From Firmicutes bacterium UBA1422 (lineage in GTDB: Bacteria; Bacillota; Clostridia; Peptostreptococcales; Anaerovoracaceae): a stretch of DNA of 8,762 bases. The notes beneath the pieces were generated by a model. It ran no database searches, had not been told where the DNA came from, and worked only from the letters and a program-made list of their open reading frames with translations. The position numbers and the translations under genes were made by a program. Shown here piece by piece: positions 7,419 through 8,762 of the stretch; within the stretch, counting starts at the first letter, position 1; the number at the start of each line of letters is the position of its first letter. The DNA lies in the NCBI GenBank assembly GCA_002304835.1, contig DBPK01000007.1, positions 108,154 through 116,915 on the forward strand, in the 5' to 3' direction.

Positions 7419-8423
7419 TTATCTTATTAGTATTGGCATATACTTTTTACCATCTTCGCTTTCGATTGCACTTACTAATCTGCCAATCTGATGCCAAATA
7501 GCCTTTCTGAAAGAACATTTACTTTCAATATCTTTTATATAATCAACTTTTACATTCAACTTCTCTTCAAACTTTTTGATGAATTTTTTTAAACTCACAT
7601 TGTTCAGCCATACTGCTCCTGTTTCTTCATCTGATTCAAAATCCTCAATATGGATCTCTTTTCTTTGTATCATGCTCAAGACCATTGAATCTACAATTAC
7701 AGGCCTCCATTCTTCCATCAGGTCACTTGCTAATGTCGGATGAGAGTATTGATCCTTATGCAAAAACCCCGCATATGGGTTTAAACTGCGGCTTTCAATT
7801 TCTGCATATATTTCATACATCAAAAGTGTATATCCAAGACTTAACATCGAATTAAAAGGGTCTCGCGGAGGTCGTTTTTTCCTCCCATCAAAAGCGAACT
7901 CTTTTTTTACTATTTTTGAAAGCGCATCAAAATAATATTTTGCTGCATTCCCTTCATATCCCATAAGTGTTTCGCTGGAATCACATAATATGATTTTTTT
8001 CTCGGCGGATTTGATTTGAATCATATTCTGAGTAATATCGACATTATTGTTGTCAGAATATCTTTTCAAAACAACTTTTTGATTGCTTATTTTGCCTGCT
8101 ACAAATTTTTTTGAGATTTCGATCCCGAATCTTTTGTCCTCACATAAAGAAAACTGTTTTTTCATTCTAACTATGTTTTGATCACTTGTCGAAACAAACC
8201 GACCGAAATATTTGCCTTTAGAAGAAAAGTAACTTACCGGAATATTGTTTTCTAATAATGAATTTATACATGGGGTCGTAACACTGCAATTACCAAATAT
8301 GACTATCGACTCCAAAGTCTCTTTTGGTATTTTTCTTATAAGTCCATCTTTTTGTTCAACAACAAAATATCCTCCATCGATACCAAGTTTACTGCCATTT
8401 TCCACAATGTATAGATGTGACAT
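7419..8423 (-). CDS. cas1: CRISPR-associated endonuclease/integrase Cas1
   Basis: 334 residues, the usual length. Cas1 is the metal-dependent integrase that, with Cas2, inserts new spacers at the leader end of the array. The N-terminal beta domain (about 1-85) opens with MSHLYIVENGSKLGI and includes the IFGNCSVTT segment. The helical catalytic domain holds Glu157 (in YEGNAAKYYFDAL), His222 (in GFLHKDQ) and the DLMEEWRP motif with Asp234 and Glu237, so all the metal ligands expected of an active enzyme are present. The sequence style resembles Cas1 of type III and some type I loci, but I cannot assign a subtype with certainty. AAAGGAG (8429-8435) is 5 nt from the ATG. The start codon lies only 33 nt from the last CRISPR repeat, leaving little room for a separate promoter. 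There is no reverse-transcriptase or Cas4 fusion. Confidence 0.96.
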   Translation of the reverse strand: MSHLYIVENGSKLGIDGGYFVVEQKDGLIRKIPKETLESIVIFGNCSVTTPCINSLLENNIPVSYFSSKGKYFGRFVSTSDQNIVRMKKQFSLCEDKRFGIEISKKFVAGKISNQKVVLKRYSDNNNVDITQNMIQIKSAEKKIILCDSSETLMGYEGNAAKYYFDALSKIVKKEFAFDGRKKRPPRDPFNSMLSLGYTLLMYEIYAEIESRSLNPYAGFLHKDQYSHPTLASDLMEEWRPVIVDSMVLSMIQRKEIHIEDFESDEETGAVWLNNVSLKKFIKKFEEKLNVKVDYIKDIESKCSFRKAIWHQIGRLVSAIESEDGKKYMPILIR

Positions 8424-8456
8424 TTATTCTCCTTTCTAAATAATGTGTATCATTTG

Positions 8457-8762
8457 GTTTCCGTCCCCTCTCGGGGTTATTTTTTTCGAATACTCACAAA
8501 AGACATTTACCAACTAAACCTTGAATAGTTTCCGTCCCCTCCCGGGGTTATTTTTTTTCGATTATTTAAGGGAATTTTAAACCCAACCCCATCACTGTTT
8601 CCGTTCCCTCTCGGGGTTATTTTTTTTCGATTTAAGATTCCTGCTGATACTGGCGACTTCGGCAAGTTTCCGTCCCCTCTCGGGGTTATTTTTTTTCGAT
8701 ATTGACCGCTTGACAGGCGAACCGTTAGGTGACTTCGTAACGTTTCCGTCCCCTCTCGGGGT
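8457..8762 (-). CRISPR. CRISPR array, trailer end (4 full repeats, 4 spacers, fifth repeat cut by the window)
   Basis: Repeats lie at 8457-8490, 8528-8562, 8597-8631, 8666-8700 and 8742 to the edge. Spacers are 37, 34, 34 and 41 nt and share no sequence. The + strand repeat starts GTTTCCGT, has the core CCCCTCTCGGGG, then TTA, eight T and CGAT (35 nt). On the minus strand this gives a CCCC-GAGA-GGGG hairpin followed by ACGGAAAC, matching the 8-nt 5' handle left by Cas6-type processing and resembling many type III repeats. I therefore orient the array on the minus strand with its leader off the right edge. The cas1-proximal repeat has one T fewer and a changed last base. Repeats 2 and 3 each carry one substitution. 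Repeat 4 and the visible part of repeat 5 are identical. This is the usual picture of an ageing trailer end. Confidence 0.97.

Noticed and set aside
8457..8762. Array transcribed on the + strand away from cas1
   Set aside because: That orientation would place the degenerate repeat at the leader end, give a handle ending in TTTCGAT instead of GGAAAC, and put a terminator-like T-run after every repeat hairpin.

Overview
The window looks like a chromosomal segment of a low-to-mid G+C Gram-positive anaerobe of the Clostridia (Bacillota). The evidence is the single-chain PurL, a clostridial-type HtpG, a perfect CIRCE/HrcA operator, sigma-A-type promoter spacing and strong AGGAG-type ribosome binding sites. 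This placement is inferred from protein style and not from a database search. Every real gene lies on the minus strand, so transcription runs from the right end of the window to the left.

Layout in transcription order, right to left. (1) 8457-8762 holds the end of a CRISPR array: four complete repeats of 34-35 nt, four spacers of 34-41 nt, and a fifth repeat cut by the window edge. Read on the minus strand, each repeat ends in a GC hairpin followed by ACGGAAAC, the usual layout of an 8-nt crRNA 5' handle, so the leader should lie beyond the right edge. (2) 8423-5707 is a tight operon of cas1, cas2 and csm6. Cas1-Cas2 is the spacer-integration complex. Csm6 is a CARF-HEPN RNase, activated by cyclic oligoadenylate in type III-A immunity. 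No Cas10, Csm2-5 or Cas6 lies in the window. (3) A perfect 12-bp hairpin at 5592-5626 separates this cassette from htpG (5427-3511), which has its own consensus promoter and a perfect CIRCE operator over the likely transcription start. (4) htpG ends at a rho-independent terminator (3411-3435). (5) purL starts at 3341 and runs off the left edge within its glutaminase domain.

How the parts relate: purL (purine synthesis) and htpG (Hsp90 chaperone) are ordinary core genes. The cas segment is visibly more A/T-rich and looks like an acquired defence module beside them. The array appears to be transcribed towards cas1, with only 33 nt between the last repeat and the cas1 start codon. Pre-crRNA and the adaptation/csm6 genes may therefore share a transcript.

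No clearly new system is visible. The points most worth a second look are the type III-style cassette with no signal-generating Cas10 in view, the repeat that reads as a terminator on its antisense strand, a hairpin between the Shine-Dalgarno sequence and the cas2 start codon, the CIRCE-controlled htpG, a PurBox-like palindrome upstream of purL, and an in-frame Met/Gly-rich repeat in the PurL interdomain linker.
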